A stretch of DNA of 27,103 nt, from the NCBI GenBank assembly GCA_039798705.1, contig JBDKFN010000018.1:1-27103 (forward strand), given 5' to 3'. Source of the DNA: CAIKLP01 sp039798705. GTDB lineage: Bacteria > Bacteroidota > Bacteroidia > Sphingobacteriales > Sphingobacteriaceae. Positions within the stretch are counted from its first letter, which is position 1; every line of letters starts with the position of its first letter. A program made the position numbers and the translations under genes. Under the pieces are notes generated by a model. The model saw only the letters and a program-made list of their open reading frames with translations, was not told the origin of the DNA and ran no database searches. Of this stretch, positions 15,043 through 22,822 are shown in pieces.

Positions 15043-16062
15043 ATGATTTCAAGAAAGCAAAAACAAAATATCATTTTAATCATGATTGTTTTGTTAGGTA
15101 TTTTCTTAGCCTATTCATTAAGAATTATTTTCTCTGCCGTATTGGGTGCCATTATCCTTTACACACTTTTCAGAAATTTATATATAAAATTAGTTACCGT
15201 TAAAAATTGGAGAAATATTTTTGCCTTCATTTTTATTGCCCTTACAACTTTTGCAATTATCATACTTCCATTTTTTACATTAAGCTGGATGGTGATAGAT
15301 AAATTATCTTATTTCAATACCAACCCGCAGTACCTGCAAGATATCATCAACCATTTATCAACCATTTCAGGCATAGACCTTAGCCATTCATCTATTTTTG
15401 AAACCGTAATAAAAAATTTGGAAAACTGGGCCCTGGGCTCTTTCCCTTCTTTAGTTAATGCGCTTTTAAGTGTTTTTCTTTTAATTACAATTATGTATTT
15501 TTTGCTCTATTTTATGTTCAAAGAATATATAAAGTTTGAAGAGGCCATTTTACATTACTTGCCTTTTAACAAAGAAAACAGTTTAACACTAGCTACTGAA
15601 TTAAGAAAAATTACCTTTTCAAATGTATTAGGTCAAGGAATTATAGCCATTGCTCAAGGATCTCTAATAGGCATTGGATTTTATATATTCAATATTACCG
15701 ACCCATTGTTTTGGGGAGTTGTAGGCGTATTACTAAGTTTTATTCCAATTGTAGGTTCGGGATTAGTATTTATACCAGCAGCTTTAATTTCAATTTCTTA
15801 CCAAAATTATACTTCAGGAGTAGGAATATTATTATGGGGCGCTTTAATTGTAGCAAACATTGACAATGTAATTCGATTAATTATTAATAGAAAATATGCA
15901 AACACACACCCTATTGTTTCAATTGTAGGTGTTATTATAGGAATTCCTGTATTTGGCATATTAGGCTTAGTCATTGGCCCTTTGCTCATCTCTTATTTTC
16001 TCTTACTGATTAAAATTTACGAATCAGAACAAGCTAAAGATTTAGATGAAGCAAAAAAATAA
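15043..16062 (+). CDS. AI-2E/PerM family inner-membrane transporter
   Basis: A 339-residue polytopic membrane protein of the AI-2E/PerM/YhhQ-type family (UPF0118). The pattern is as expected: two helices at the N-terminus (IILIMIVLLGIFLAYSLRII, AVLGAIILYTLFRNLY), a third (FAFIFIALTTFAIIILPFF), a soluble amphipathic region, a helix at about 148-163 (LSVFLLITIMYFLLYFMF), and the C-terminal block with WGVVGVLLSFIPIVGSGLVFIPAA and IVGVIIGIPVFGILGLVIGPL, the family's most conserved stretch. Members export small molecules (AI-2 in some) or act as Na/H antiporters; the substrate here is unknown. Its 3' end overlaps the next gene by 17 bases. A TATCTTTA box (15005-15012) 30 bases before the ATG could be its -7 element. 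Confidence 0.9.
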   Translation: MISRKQKQNIILIMIVLLGIFLAYSLRIIFSAVLGAIILYTLFRNLYIKLVTVKNWRNIFAFIFIALTTFAIIILPFFTLSWMVIDKLSYFNTNPQYLQDIINHLSTISGIDLSHSSIFETVIKNLENWALGSFPSLVNALLSVFLLITIMYFLLYFMFKEYIKFEEAILHYLPFNKENSLTLATELRKITFSNVLGQGIIAIAQGSLIGIGFYIFNITDPLFWGVVGVLLSFIPIVGSGLVFIPAALISISYQNYTSGVGILLWGALIVANIDNVIRLIINRKYANTHPIVSIVGVIIGIPVFGILGLVIGPLLISYFLLLIKIYESEQAKDLDEAKK

Positions 16063-17944
16063 TCGATTTCTTTTATTTTTTTTATCGCTGCTATTATTTA
16101 CCATAGTTAGCCCATACTGTGTTTCAGCAACTGTCACAACTGAAAAAAATACAATCTTTGGTTTAGACAGTATTGAAAAAAATTACTACAAAATTGACAG
16201 CAGTATTTTTAAAGTGGCTAAGAAAAGCAAATTAACTTATTGGCTTTTTACTAATATTTACGAAACCCCTTCTAACGACAAAGCCATTAAAAACGATGAA
16301 GTTGTTTTAGTACATAAAGACATTACTTATAAATACCAAGGTAAAATAATTAGGAGTATCTATATCAAATCACTTGACCCATTTGGCACCGATGTAGAAG
16401 ATACTTTAATTAAACGCAAAGGGCAATTAGAAGACCTAGGCAATGCAATCACCTTTAGCACCCGTAATAGTGTAATTAGAAACTTATTGCTCTTTAAACA
16501 AGGCGAATCGCTTGATCCATTGAGTTTAAGAGAATCGGAACGTTTATTAAGAACACAACAATACATTCGAGATGCAAGAATATTTATACCCAATCAATCT
16601 AAATTAAACAATGACAGTGTTGATATCATTGTTATTGTTCAAGAACGTTTTGCATTAAATGCAAGTTTCAATAGCAGCACTAACCAAAGTGAAATTCAAT
16701 TATATCAAAATAACTTTTTAGGGACAGGTAATAAAATAAAACAAGGAGGAAAGCTAAACTACAGCGATATTAATTTAAGTAGCTATAATGGAGAATTTAA
16801 AAATGTAAACTTATATAAAACCTATATTGATGCAGCTCTATTTTATGACATCAATCCTAATCGAAAAATACAAGGTTTTATCATTGACAGAACATTCTTT
16901 TCTCCTTTAACAAAATGGGCTGGATCAATTAGCCGTGTGAGGGTTCACGAAAACTTTTACTTCGATCAAAAACGAAACGAAAACATTGCGGTTAATATAA
17001 AATACAATACAACTGATGCTTGGCTTGGTCGAAGTATTCCATTATCGAATAGCAGCGATGAAGCTTTTCGAAGCAGTTCGCTGGTAATTGCAGGAAGGTT
17101 TTTAAATACCCGTTATCTTTTAAAAGATACCACTAACCTCGACCCTACCATTAACCTCAATAATAAAATATTATACTTAGGCAGTATTGGTTTTTCTTCT
17201 AGAAGGTATTACAAAGACCGTAAGCTCTTTAGATTTGGCAATACGGAAGATATTCCAGAAGGACGTTCATTCTCTTTCGTAGGCGGTTTTTTAGATGAAG
17301 GGAAAGTGCCATTTTATTACACTGGAATTAAATTTTCATCTGGGCAACACATAGAGCACATAGGATATTTATCTGGCAGTATTGAATATGGAACATTTTA
17401 CAGCAAGTATATTTCTCAAAGAGGTGTCTTCAGTATAGATGGCACATTTTTTAGCGATTTATGGCAGTTCGAAAAAAAATGGAGCATGCGTCAATTTATA
17501 TATGCAAAAATAACCAATGGGCTTAACAGAGAACCCAACGAATTAGTTACCCTCAATGGCAGCACCAACGATGGCCTATATGGCTTTCAAAGTACTGCAG
17601 TTAGTGGCAGAAATAAATTGATTTTAAAATTTGAGTCTATTATTTATACGCCATTCAATTTTGCGGGCACGAATATTGCAGCTATCCTATTTGCAGGGTT
17701 TGGCAAAATTGGCAGTCCTGTAAATACTTATCTTTCCAATCAAACAATTTACCAAGCCTATGGACTTGGTTGCTTAATTAGAAAAGAAAACTTAGTAGTA
17801 AATACCATAAGATTATCGATAGGCTATTATCCAAATATTCCTTTTAATTCTGGAAACGATTATCGAATGAATCCTTACAGTATTTCACAATTTAATTTGA
17901 GGGATTTTGATGTTTCAAAACCTGAATTAGCCCCATACCGATAG
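16046..17944 (+). CDS. POTRA-domain outer-membrane barrel protein (Omp85-like)
   Basis: A 632-residue exported protein with a signal peptide at 1-28 (FLLFFLSLLLFTIVSPYCVSA). After a linker of about 70 residues, residues 99-201 look like a single POTRA domain: GKIIRSIYIKSLDPFG, then a helix ending in NLLLFKQGESLDPLSLRESERLLRTQ (the hallmark LxxxE-R-LR pattern), then YIRDARIFIP and VDIIVIVQERF. The remaining 430 residues are beta-rich and barrel-like (FLGTGNKIKQGG, RSFSFVGGFLDEG, LGCLIRKENLVVNTIRLSIGYYP). Known: the Omp85 superfamily (BamA, TamA, TPS) inserts or exports proteins. This one has one clear POTRA and lacks an obvious conserved C-terminal VRGF/RGF motif in its expected place, so it is a divergent member. 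It overlaps the transporter gene by 17 bases. Confidence 0.78.
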   Translation: MKQKNNRFLLFFLSLLLFTIVSPYCVSATVTTEKNTIFGLDSIEKNYYKIDSSIFKVAKKSKLTYWLFTNIYETPSNDKAIKNDEVVLVHKDITYKYQGKIIRSIYIKSLDPFGTDVEDTLIKRKGQLEDLGNAITFSTRNSVIRNLLLFKQGESLDPLSLRESERLLRTQQYIRDARIFIPNQSKLNNDSVDIIVIVQERFALNASFNSSTNQSEIQLYQNNFLGTGNKIKQGGKLNYSDINLSSYNGEFKNVNLYKTYIDAALFYDINPNRKIQGFIIDRTFFSPLTKWAGSISRVRVHENFYFDQKRNENIAVNIKYNTTDAWLGRSIPLSNSSDEAFRSSSLVIAGRFLNTRYLLKDTTNLDPTINLNNKILYLGSIGFSSRRYYKDRKLFRFGNTEDIPEGRSFSFVGGFLDEGKVPFYYTGIKFSSGQHIEHIGYLSGSIEYGTFYSKYISQRGVFSIDGTFFSDLWQFEKKWSMRQFIYAKITNGLNREPNELVTLNGSTNDGLYGFQSTAVSGRNKLILKFESIIYTPFNFAGTNIAAILFAGFGKIGSPVNTYLSNQTIYQAYGLGCLIRKENLVVNTIRLSIGYYPNIPFNSGNDYRMNPYSISQFNLRDFDVSKPELAPYR

Positions 17945-17955
17945 TACATAATAAC

Positions 17956-18306
17956 ATGGAGATGAAAGAACACTTAAACACCATTGTAAATGAAAGTAAA
18001 GAATACTTTCAGATTAGAACCGAACTCATTCAATTACAAATAAAGAAAACAACTGCAAAGCTACTAGCTCAAAGCAGTTCAGGGCTGCTAACTATTTTAA
18101 TTGCAATGCTCTTGCTTGTTTTTGGAAGCCTTAGTGCAGCATTTTATTTAGCAGATTATTACCAAAGTTTATACAAAGGCTTTGCAATTGTATCTGTGTT
18201 TTATTTTGCATTATTGATACTATTTATTTTGTTCAGCAAAAAAATAAAAAAACATTTTACCAACCTGTTTATTTCAGTTTTATTTAATTCCGAAAACAAT
18301 GACTAA
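17956..18306 (+). CDS. Small holin-X-like membrane protein
   Basis: A 116-residue protein with a charged N-terminal amphipathic helix (about 1-38, EYFQIRTELIQLQIKKTTAK) and two transmembrane helices, about 40-66 (LLTILIAMLLLVFGSLSAAFYLA) and 77-95 (VSVFYFALLILFILF), then a basic tail. This matches the 'phage holin family' / Holin-X (YqjE-type) proteins found in many chromosomes, which are not phage genes; there is no prophage context here. It starts 12 bases after the barrel gene (ATG 17956; ATG 17962 is an alternative) and overlaps the next gene by 8 bases. Function unknown; perhaps membrane stress related. Confidence 0.75.
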   Translation: MEMKEHLNTIVNESKEYFQIRTELIQLQIKKTTAKLLAQSSSGLLTILIAMLLLVFGSLSAAFYLADYYQSLYKGFAIVSVFYFALLILFILFSKKIKKHFTNLFISVLFNSENND

Positions 18307-18730
18307 AATAACCAACCTCGAATCTTTAGATCAAGAAATTATAAGATTAAAAGAAGCTGCAAACGCTAAAGAAGCAAATATAAACGAAGCCTTTCAACAG
18401 CTAAGTAGCAGTTTGGAACCCGCAAATATCATCAGCAGTGGTATAAAATCTTTAGTCAATCGTTCACCATTGAGTAAACCTTTAATCTCAACAGGAATAA
18501 GCCTTTTGTCGGGTTTATTTATCGAAAAAGTAATCTTAAAAAACAGTAATTTTTTGGTGAAATATGGTATTGCACAAATTGCGATGAGTGTGATCAGTAA
18601 TTTTGTAGATGAAAAATGGAATCCCTCTTTAATTACAAAATTAAAAGACAGTATTGCGCAAGTGATAGACCAACAAAAAAGTACAAATCAAACGATTCCA
18701 TTAGCAACAGAGCAAACTAGCGAAGTATAA
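18299..18730 (+). CDS. Conserved hypothetical protein
   Basis: A 143-residue protein that I do not recognise. The first 50 residues are charged and helical (LDQEIIRLKEAANAKEANINEAFQQL). Residues 62-82 and 88-105 are moderately hydrophobic (PLISTGISLLSGLFIEKVIL, VKYGIAQIAMSVISNFV) and may form short membrane-associated helices. The tail is polar. It overlaps the holin-X-like gene by 8 bases, and its last 14 bases overlap the end of the lipoprotein gene on the opposite strand. Pairing with a holin-X-like gene suggests a two-component membrane unit with it, but that is inference only. Confidence 0.7.
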   Translation: MTKITNLESLDQEIIRLKEAANAKEANINEAFQQLSSSLEPANIISSGIKSLVNRSPLSKPLISTGISLLSGLFIEKVILKNSNFLVKYGIAQIAMSVISNFVDEKWNPSLITKLKDSIAQVIDQQKSTNQTIPLATEQTSEV

Positions 18731-19214
18731 TTGGCCCCGTACTTAGTTTATTGCTAACATGTCGCGCTTTGTCTCGAACAAAATATTCGAATTGTATTGT
18801 ATCGGCTAACACCACACTGATGTTGATGTTCAGCTCCACCTCTGCTTGCGCTGCAGCAGCTCCTGTGGTGGTATAATCTCTAATTCTTGAATTGAAATTT
18901 AAAGTGTCTGTTGTACCTGGCATGACAATTTTTTCAAATTTCCCATCAACCTTTTGAAAATAATCTACAAATAAATTTTTATCGTATGGTGGAATGGTAT
19001 CGGCTGTTGTCAAACCCAGGTCACCATCTCCATCGGTAAATTTAAATTTAATTAGTACTGCGGTATCTTGGCCAATACTGTTTTTTAAAAGTTCGAAACT
19101 ACCATCCGACAAAATAGGTTCATCTGGATATAATGGCACTTTGTTACAAGCTGCAAATACAATTGCAAGCACCAGTAAAGTGACATTTAAAAATCTATGG
19201 GTGTTTCGTTTCAT
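18717..19214 (-). CDS. Small lipoprotein with Asp/Gly (DGDGDLG) motif
   Basis: A 165-residue lipoprotein. Signal peptide with a lipobox VFAAC, the modified Cys being residue 23; Asn at +2 rather than Asp is compatible with outer-membrane sorting, though sorting rules in Bacteroidota differ. The mature part contains FTDGDGDLGL (about 59-68), a DxDxD-type stretch often used for calcium, and then beta-like segments (VELNINISVVL, TIQFEYFVRDKA). The overall look is of a single Ig-like or cadherin-like domain. The family is not named with certainty. Its 3' end overlaps the convergent plus-strand gene by 14 bases, and its start lies 39 bases from the divergent LuxE-like gene. Confidence 0.8.
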   Translation of the reverse strand: MKRNTHRFLNVTLLVLAIVFAACNKVPLYPDEPILSDGSFELLKNSIGQDTAVLIKFKFTDGDGDLGLTTADTIPPYDKNLFVDYFQKVDGKFEKIVMPGTTDTLNFNSRIRDYTTTGAAAAQAEVELNINISVVLADTIQFEYFVRDKARHVSNKLSTGPIILR

Positions 19215-19217
19215 TTA

Positions 19218-19229
19218 TGTAAATTTACA
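19218..19229. promoter_or_regulatory. 12-bp palindrome between divergent genes
   Basis: TGTAAATTTACA reads identically on both strands and sits in the 39-base gap between the start codons of the lipoprotein (19214, minus) and the LuxE-like protein (19254, plus). It contains TAAATTTA, one base from the -7 consensus TANNTTTG on either strand. It may be a shared operator or back-to-back -7 element; AT-rich chance palindromes are also common. Confidence 0.4.
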
Positions 19230-19253
19230 ACATCTAAATTAAAACCTTTCACA

Positions 19254-20237
19254 ATGCTCAAAATTCTAGCTGAACGCATCTTCTCCATTAAAAATGAAGC
19301 TGATTTTCAAGAGCTTGCGTTAGAAATTTTTCAATATCAAGCCAAAAACATTCCTGTTTATAGCCGCTATTTAGCCGCCTTAAACGTTAACCCAAATAGT
19401 ATTCAACATTGCAAAGACATACCATTCTTACCTATTGAATTTTTTAAAAATAATATCATTTGCAGTGACCCGGAAAATATTGCCATTACTTTTAGCTCAA
19501 GTGGTACCACCGGAACAGAAACCAGCAAACACCCCGTAAATGATTTAAGCATTTACCAACAAAGTTATAGAAAAGCCTTTGCGCATTTCTATGGACCAAT
19601 AACGGATTATTGTATTATTGCGCTATTGCCTTCTTACTTAGAACGTGAAGGCTCTTCTTTGATTTACATGTGCGAAGATTTAATTCAAACAACACAAGCT
19701 AACGGAAGTGGGTTTTATTTAAATGAATTCGAAAAAATAAAATCCATTATAGCGCAAAATTCTGGCAATAAAAAAATACTACTAATAGGCGTAACCTATG
19801 CCCTGCTTGACTTTGCAGAGCAACTACCTTTTACAATGAAAGAAACCATTATTATGGAAACAGGCGGAATGAAAGGCAAAAGAAAAGAATTATTGAGAGA
19901 AGAAGTGCACCATATTTTAAAAAATGCATTTCAAGTTGAAAGTATTCATTCTGAATATGGAATGACCGAATTGCTTTCTCAAGCATATTCTAAAGGAAAT
20001 GGAATTTTTGAATGCCCTAACTGGATGCGCGTATTGATTAGAGAAACCAACGACCCATTGAGTTTAGCGAGTACAGGTAGAACCGGTGGCGTTAACATCA
20101 TCGACCTCGCAAACCTTCACTCCTGCTCATTCATAGCCACACAAGATTTAGGAAAATTACATCCAAATAATCAATTTGAAATTATGGGAAGATTTGACAA
20201 TGCCGCAATAAGAGGCTGCAATTTATTAATCAACTAA
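19254..20237 (+). CDS. LuxE-like acyl-protein synthetase / acyltransferase
   Basis: A 327-residue cytoplasmic enzyme of the LuxE/PaaK-like branch of adenylate-forming enzymes. The nucleotide-binding stretch FSSSGTTGTET (80-90) resembles the TSGTTG loop of the ANL superfamily. Further family features: FLPIEFFKN at 58-66, YYP-type blocks LLPSYLEREGSSLIYM, the ETGGMKGKRKEL stretch, HSEYGMTELLSQAY, and a C-terminal RGCNLLIN in which Cys322 sits where LuxE carries its acyl-accepting Cys. Known: LuxE activates a fatty acid as acyl-AMP and holds it on that Cys. The start at 19254 is chosen because an earlier ATG at 19197 would overlap the divergent gene and add 19 unlike residues. No lux reductase genes are nearby, so the acyl product is unknown. 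The 3' end overlaps tyrS by 12 bases. Confidence 0.8.
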   Translation: MLKILAERIFSIKNEADFQELALEIFQYQAKNIPVYSRYLAALNVNPNSIQHCKDIPFLPIEFFKNNIICSDPENIAITFSSSGTTGTETSKHPVNDLSIYQQSYRKAFAHFYGPITDYCIIALLPSYLEREGSSLIYMCEDLIQTTQANGSGFYLNEFEKIKSIIAQNSGNKKILLIGVTYALLDFAEQLPFTMKETIIMETGGMKGKRKELLREEVHHILKNAFQVESIHSEYGMTELLSQAYSKGNGIFECPNWMRVLIRETNDPLSLASTGRTGGVNIIDLANLHSCSFIATQDLGKLHPNNQFEIMGRFDNAAIRGCNLLIN

Positions 20238-21518
20238 TTGAATTAAGAAATAATTTTTCTTGCCTTTTTGAATAACAATAAAAGCATCATTGATTAAATG
20301 TTCATTGCTTACCACTAATTCTTCTGAAGTTATTTTCTCTTTATTGATAGCGACCCCTCCACCTTGTAACATTTTTTTCGCTTCTGCTTTAGATGGAAAA
20401 ATAGCAGTGTGACTTGCTAATAATTCAATAATAGGAATGCCATTTGCCAATACACTTTTCGCTAATTTAAATTGAGGCAACCCTTCAAACACAGATAATA
20501 ATTGGTCTACAGACTGACCTTGTAGAAAGGCCAAAGAACCATTTCCAAATAAAAATTCGGAGGTATTGATTGCTGTTTGTAAAGCATCTGCGCCATGAAC
20601 CCTAGTTGTAATATCGTTAGCTAAAGCTTTTTGTAAAGTACGTAAATGTGGTGCTTCGTTTTGCGCTTTTTCTAATACTAAAATACTTGCTTCGTCTAAT
20701 AATGTAAATATTCTGATGTAAGATTTAGCATCTTCATCACTGGTATTTAACCAAAACTGATAAAATTTATACGCCGATGTTTTTGCTGGATCTAACCAAA
20801 TGTTTCCGCCTTCGGTTTTGCCAAATTTAGTACCATCCGCTTTTTTAATTAATTGGGTAGTTAATGCAAATGCGGTGCCCGCATCTTTTCTTCTGATGAA
20901 TTCGGTACCCGTAACAATATTTCCCCACTGGTCTGAACCTCCCATTTGCACTAGACATTGGTGGTTTTTCCATAAATAATAAAAATCGTAACCTTGAACC
21001 AATTGGTAACTGAATTCGGTGAAAGACATTCCGGTATCACCTTCCAATCTTTTCTTAACAGAATCTTTAGCCATCATGTAATTCACCGTAATGTGTTTAC
21101 CCACATCACGGATAAAATTCAAAAAAGAAAAATTCTTAAACCAATCGTAATTATTAACCATTACAGCAGCATTAGCCGCTGTACCAAAATCTAAAAACTT
21201 AGACAACTGCGCCGCGATGCATTCAACATTGTGGTTCAATTCCTGTTCATTCAATAAATTTCTTTCTTGCGACTTTCCAGAAGGATCACCCACCATACCC
21301 GTAGCACCACCAACCAGCGCATAAGGTTTATGCCCTGCTCGTTGAAAATGAATTAAGGTCATAATTTGAACCAAGTGACCAACATGTAAAGAATCTGCTG
21401 TTGGATCAAAACCAATATAACCACTGATCATGCCTTCGTTGAGTTTTTCTTCAGTACCCGGCATAATGTCGTGCAACATTCCCCTCCATTTCAGCTCTGC
21501 TACAAAATTCGTATTCAT
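20226..21518 (-). CDS. tyrS: Tyrosyl-tRNA synthetase
   Basis: Class I aminoacyl-tRNA synthetase charging tRNA-Tyr, 430 residues, the normal length for the bacterial short type. The HIGH signature is HVGH at 45-48 within ADSLHVGHLV; the tyrosine-binding region YQLVQGYDF at 171-179 and GGSDQWGN at 193-200 follow; the KMSKS-equivalent is KFGKT at 231-235. The last 65 residues form the S4 RNA-binding domain (SKAEAKKMLQGGGVAINKEK). All catalytic motifs are present. It is a single gene, divergent from the PorV/PorQ-like gene and convergent with the LuxE-like gene, with its own promoter at 21543-21575. Confidence 0.97.
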   Translation of the reverse strand: MNTNFVAELKWRGMLHDIMPGTEEKLNEGMISGYIGFDPTADSLHVGHLVQIMTLIHFQRAGHKPYALVGGATGMVGDPSGKSQERNLLNEQELNHNVECIAAQLSKFLDFGTAANAAVMVNNYDWFKNFSFLNFIRDVGKHITVNYMMAKDSVKKRLEGDTGMSFTEFSYQLVQGYDFYYLWKNHQCLVQMGGSDQWGNIVTGTEFIRRKDAGTAFALTTQLIKKADGTKFGKTEGGNIWLDPAKTSAYKFYQFWLNTSDEDAKSYIRIFTLLDEASILVLEKAQNEAPHLRTLQKALANDITTRVHGADALQTAINTSEFLFGNGSLAFLQGQSVDQLLSVFEGLPQFKLAKSVLANGIPIIELLASHTAIFPSKAEAKKMLQGGGVAINKEKITSEELVVSNEHLINDAFIVIQKGKKNYFLIQLVD

Positions 21519-21542
21519 TGGTTATTTCCTTAAATTTGACAA

Positions 21543-21575
21543 CAAAGATAGGGTTTTTCAATTATTTTTGTCAAA
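21543..21575 (-). promoter_or_regulatory. Promoter of tyrS
   Basis: On the minus strand, TATCTTTG (21543-21550) matches TANNTTTG exactly, with a TTTG -33 box (21572-21575) 21 bases upstream. The box is 24 bases before the ATG at 21518, which leaves a leader of about 17 bases. This is the best promoter in the window. Confidence 0.65.
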
Positions 21576-21602
21576 ACCTAGGCAATGAATGCAGTAATTT
21601 TG
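21567..21602 (+). promoter_or_regulatory. Probable promoter of the PorV/PorQ-like gene
   Basis: TAATTTTG (21595-21602) matches TANNTTTG exactly, with a TTTG at 21567-21570 as a -33 candidate; the 24-base spacer is slightly long. The -33 box faces that of tyrS in the inverted repeat TTTTG-T-CAAAA (21566-21576), so the two promoters overlap. The implied leader is about 80 bases. Confidence 0.45.
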
Positions 21603-21689
21603 CGTTAAAGACCATAAAATGTAAATAGCGGCCAAAAAAAGCCCAAGATGATTGATTACATTGCCCATTAAAAAATTAAAAAGATACCA

Positions 21690-22787
21690 TTGAAGACGCT
21701 TTTAACACAATTAAATACATACTTACTCCTACTTATTTTCTTTGTTGCGCATAATGCAACACAGGCTCAAAGTAGAAAATACAGTAATGAATTTTTATCG
21801 ATTGGTGTTGGTGCGCGTGCATTGGCAATGTCGAATTCGGTAGTAGCAAGCACCAACGATGCAACAGCGGGCTATTGGAATCCGGCTGCCTTGCAATCAA
21901 ATGCTGCTGATATAGATTTTTCAATAATGCATGCTAACTTTTTTGCGGGCATCGCTAAATATGATTACGCGGGCTTTGCTAAAAAAATTGATTCAAAAAG
22001 TGCAGTTGCCATTTCGTTAATTCGTTTTGGTGTCGATGATATTCCTAATACAACTGCATTAATTGATGCAGGCGGAAATGTAAACTACGACCGCATTACT
22101 AACTTTTCTGCAGCAGACTATGCGCTGATTGGTTCTTATTCGAAAGCATTAAATAACAAAGCATTTCAAGTGGGTGGAAATGTAAAAATTGTTCACCGTA
22201 AAATTGGCAGCTTTGCGAATGCATGGGGCTTTGGTTTAGATGCAGCTATTCAATACCAAAAAGAAAATTTAAAACTCGCTGCTGTAATCAGAGATGCCAG
22301 TACCACCTTTAATGCTTGGACTTATCAACTCGACCAAACTACTAAAGATTTATTGACACAAACTGGAAATGAAATTCCTAGTAATGCCATTGAAATTACG
22401 AATCCGAAAATTTTATTAGCGACTGCTTATACTAAACAATTTTCTAAAAAAATTAGGGCAACCGGAGAATTAGATTTTGATGTGAGCACCGACGGCGCAC
22501 GCAATAATTTAATTGGGAATACTCGCACTTTTTTAAGTGTCGATCCACATATGGGCGTTGAAATTGCCTATCAACAAAATATATTTCTGAGAATGGGTAT
22601 TGGAAACATCCAAAAATCAACAGATTTTGAAGGGAAAAGTTACTTAAGCATGCAGCCAAATATGGGCATTGGGCTTAAAATTAAAAATATTTGCATAGAC
22701 TATGCGTTGACCAATATTGGCAATGTATCTGATGTTCAATATTCAAATATATTTTCGCTCAAAATGGCTATTTTTAATTCAATTTAA
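21690..22787 (+). CDS. PorV/PorQ family outer-membrane protein
   Basis: A 365-residue outer-membrane barrel of the PorV/PorQ family (FadL-like 14-strand barrels). Signal peptide at 1-27 (LNTYLLLLIFFVAHNATQAQ). The family hallmark IGVGARALAMSNSVVASTNDATAGYWNPAAL spans about 38-68: the GARA-M-G-A, the ND, and the WNPA patterns. The rest is strand-rich, ending in FSLKMAIFNSI. The start must be TTG at 21690: a stop codon (TAA, 21669-21671) lies just upstream in frame and the next ATG falls in the barrel, losing the signal peptide. Known: PorV shuttles T9SS cargo from the Sov pore to attachment, and PorQ helps PorZ at the attachment complex. Which of these, or neither, this is cannot be fixed; no porU or porZ is adjacent. 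A T9SS cargo gene lies at the left edge of the window. Confidence 0.82.
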   Translation: MKTLLTQLNTYLLLLIFFVAHNATQAQSRKYSNEFLSIGVGARALAMSNSVVASTNDATAGYWNPAALQSNAADIDFSIMHANFFAGIAKYDYAGFAKKIDSKSAVAISLIRFGVDDIPNTTALIDAGGNVNYDRITNFSAADYALIGSYSKALNNKAFQVGGNVKIVHRKIGSFANAWGFGLDAAIQYQKENLKLAAVIRDASTTFNAWTYQLDQTTKDLLTQTGNEIPSNAIEITNPKILLATAYTKQFSKKIRATGELDFDVSTDGARNNLIGNTRTFLSVDPHMGVEIAYQQNIFLRMGIGNIQKSTDFEGKSYLSMQPNMGIGLKIKNICIDYALTNIGNVSDVQYSNIFSLKMAIFNSI

Positions 22788-22822
22788 TAGCTTAAATTTT
22801 CTAGCAAATCTTATCTTCGTGT

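Noticed and set aside
17956..18306. Prophage holin
   Set aside because: The protein matches chromosomal holin-X-like membrane proteins and no other phage gene is present.
19197..19253. ATG start giving a 19-residue longer LuxE-like protein
   Set aside because: It would overlap the start of the divergent lipoprotein gene, and the added residues do not look like the family.
20240..20262. AAGAAA...TTTCTT stem near the tyrS stop as terminator
   Set aside because: The stem is nearly all A-T and lies in S4-domain codons; too weak to call.
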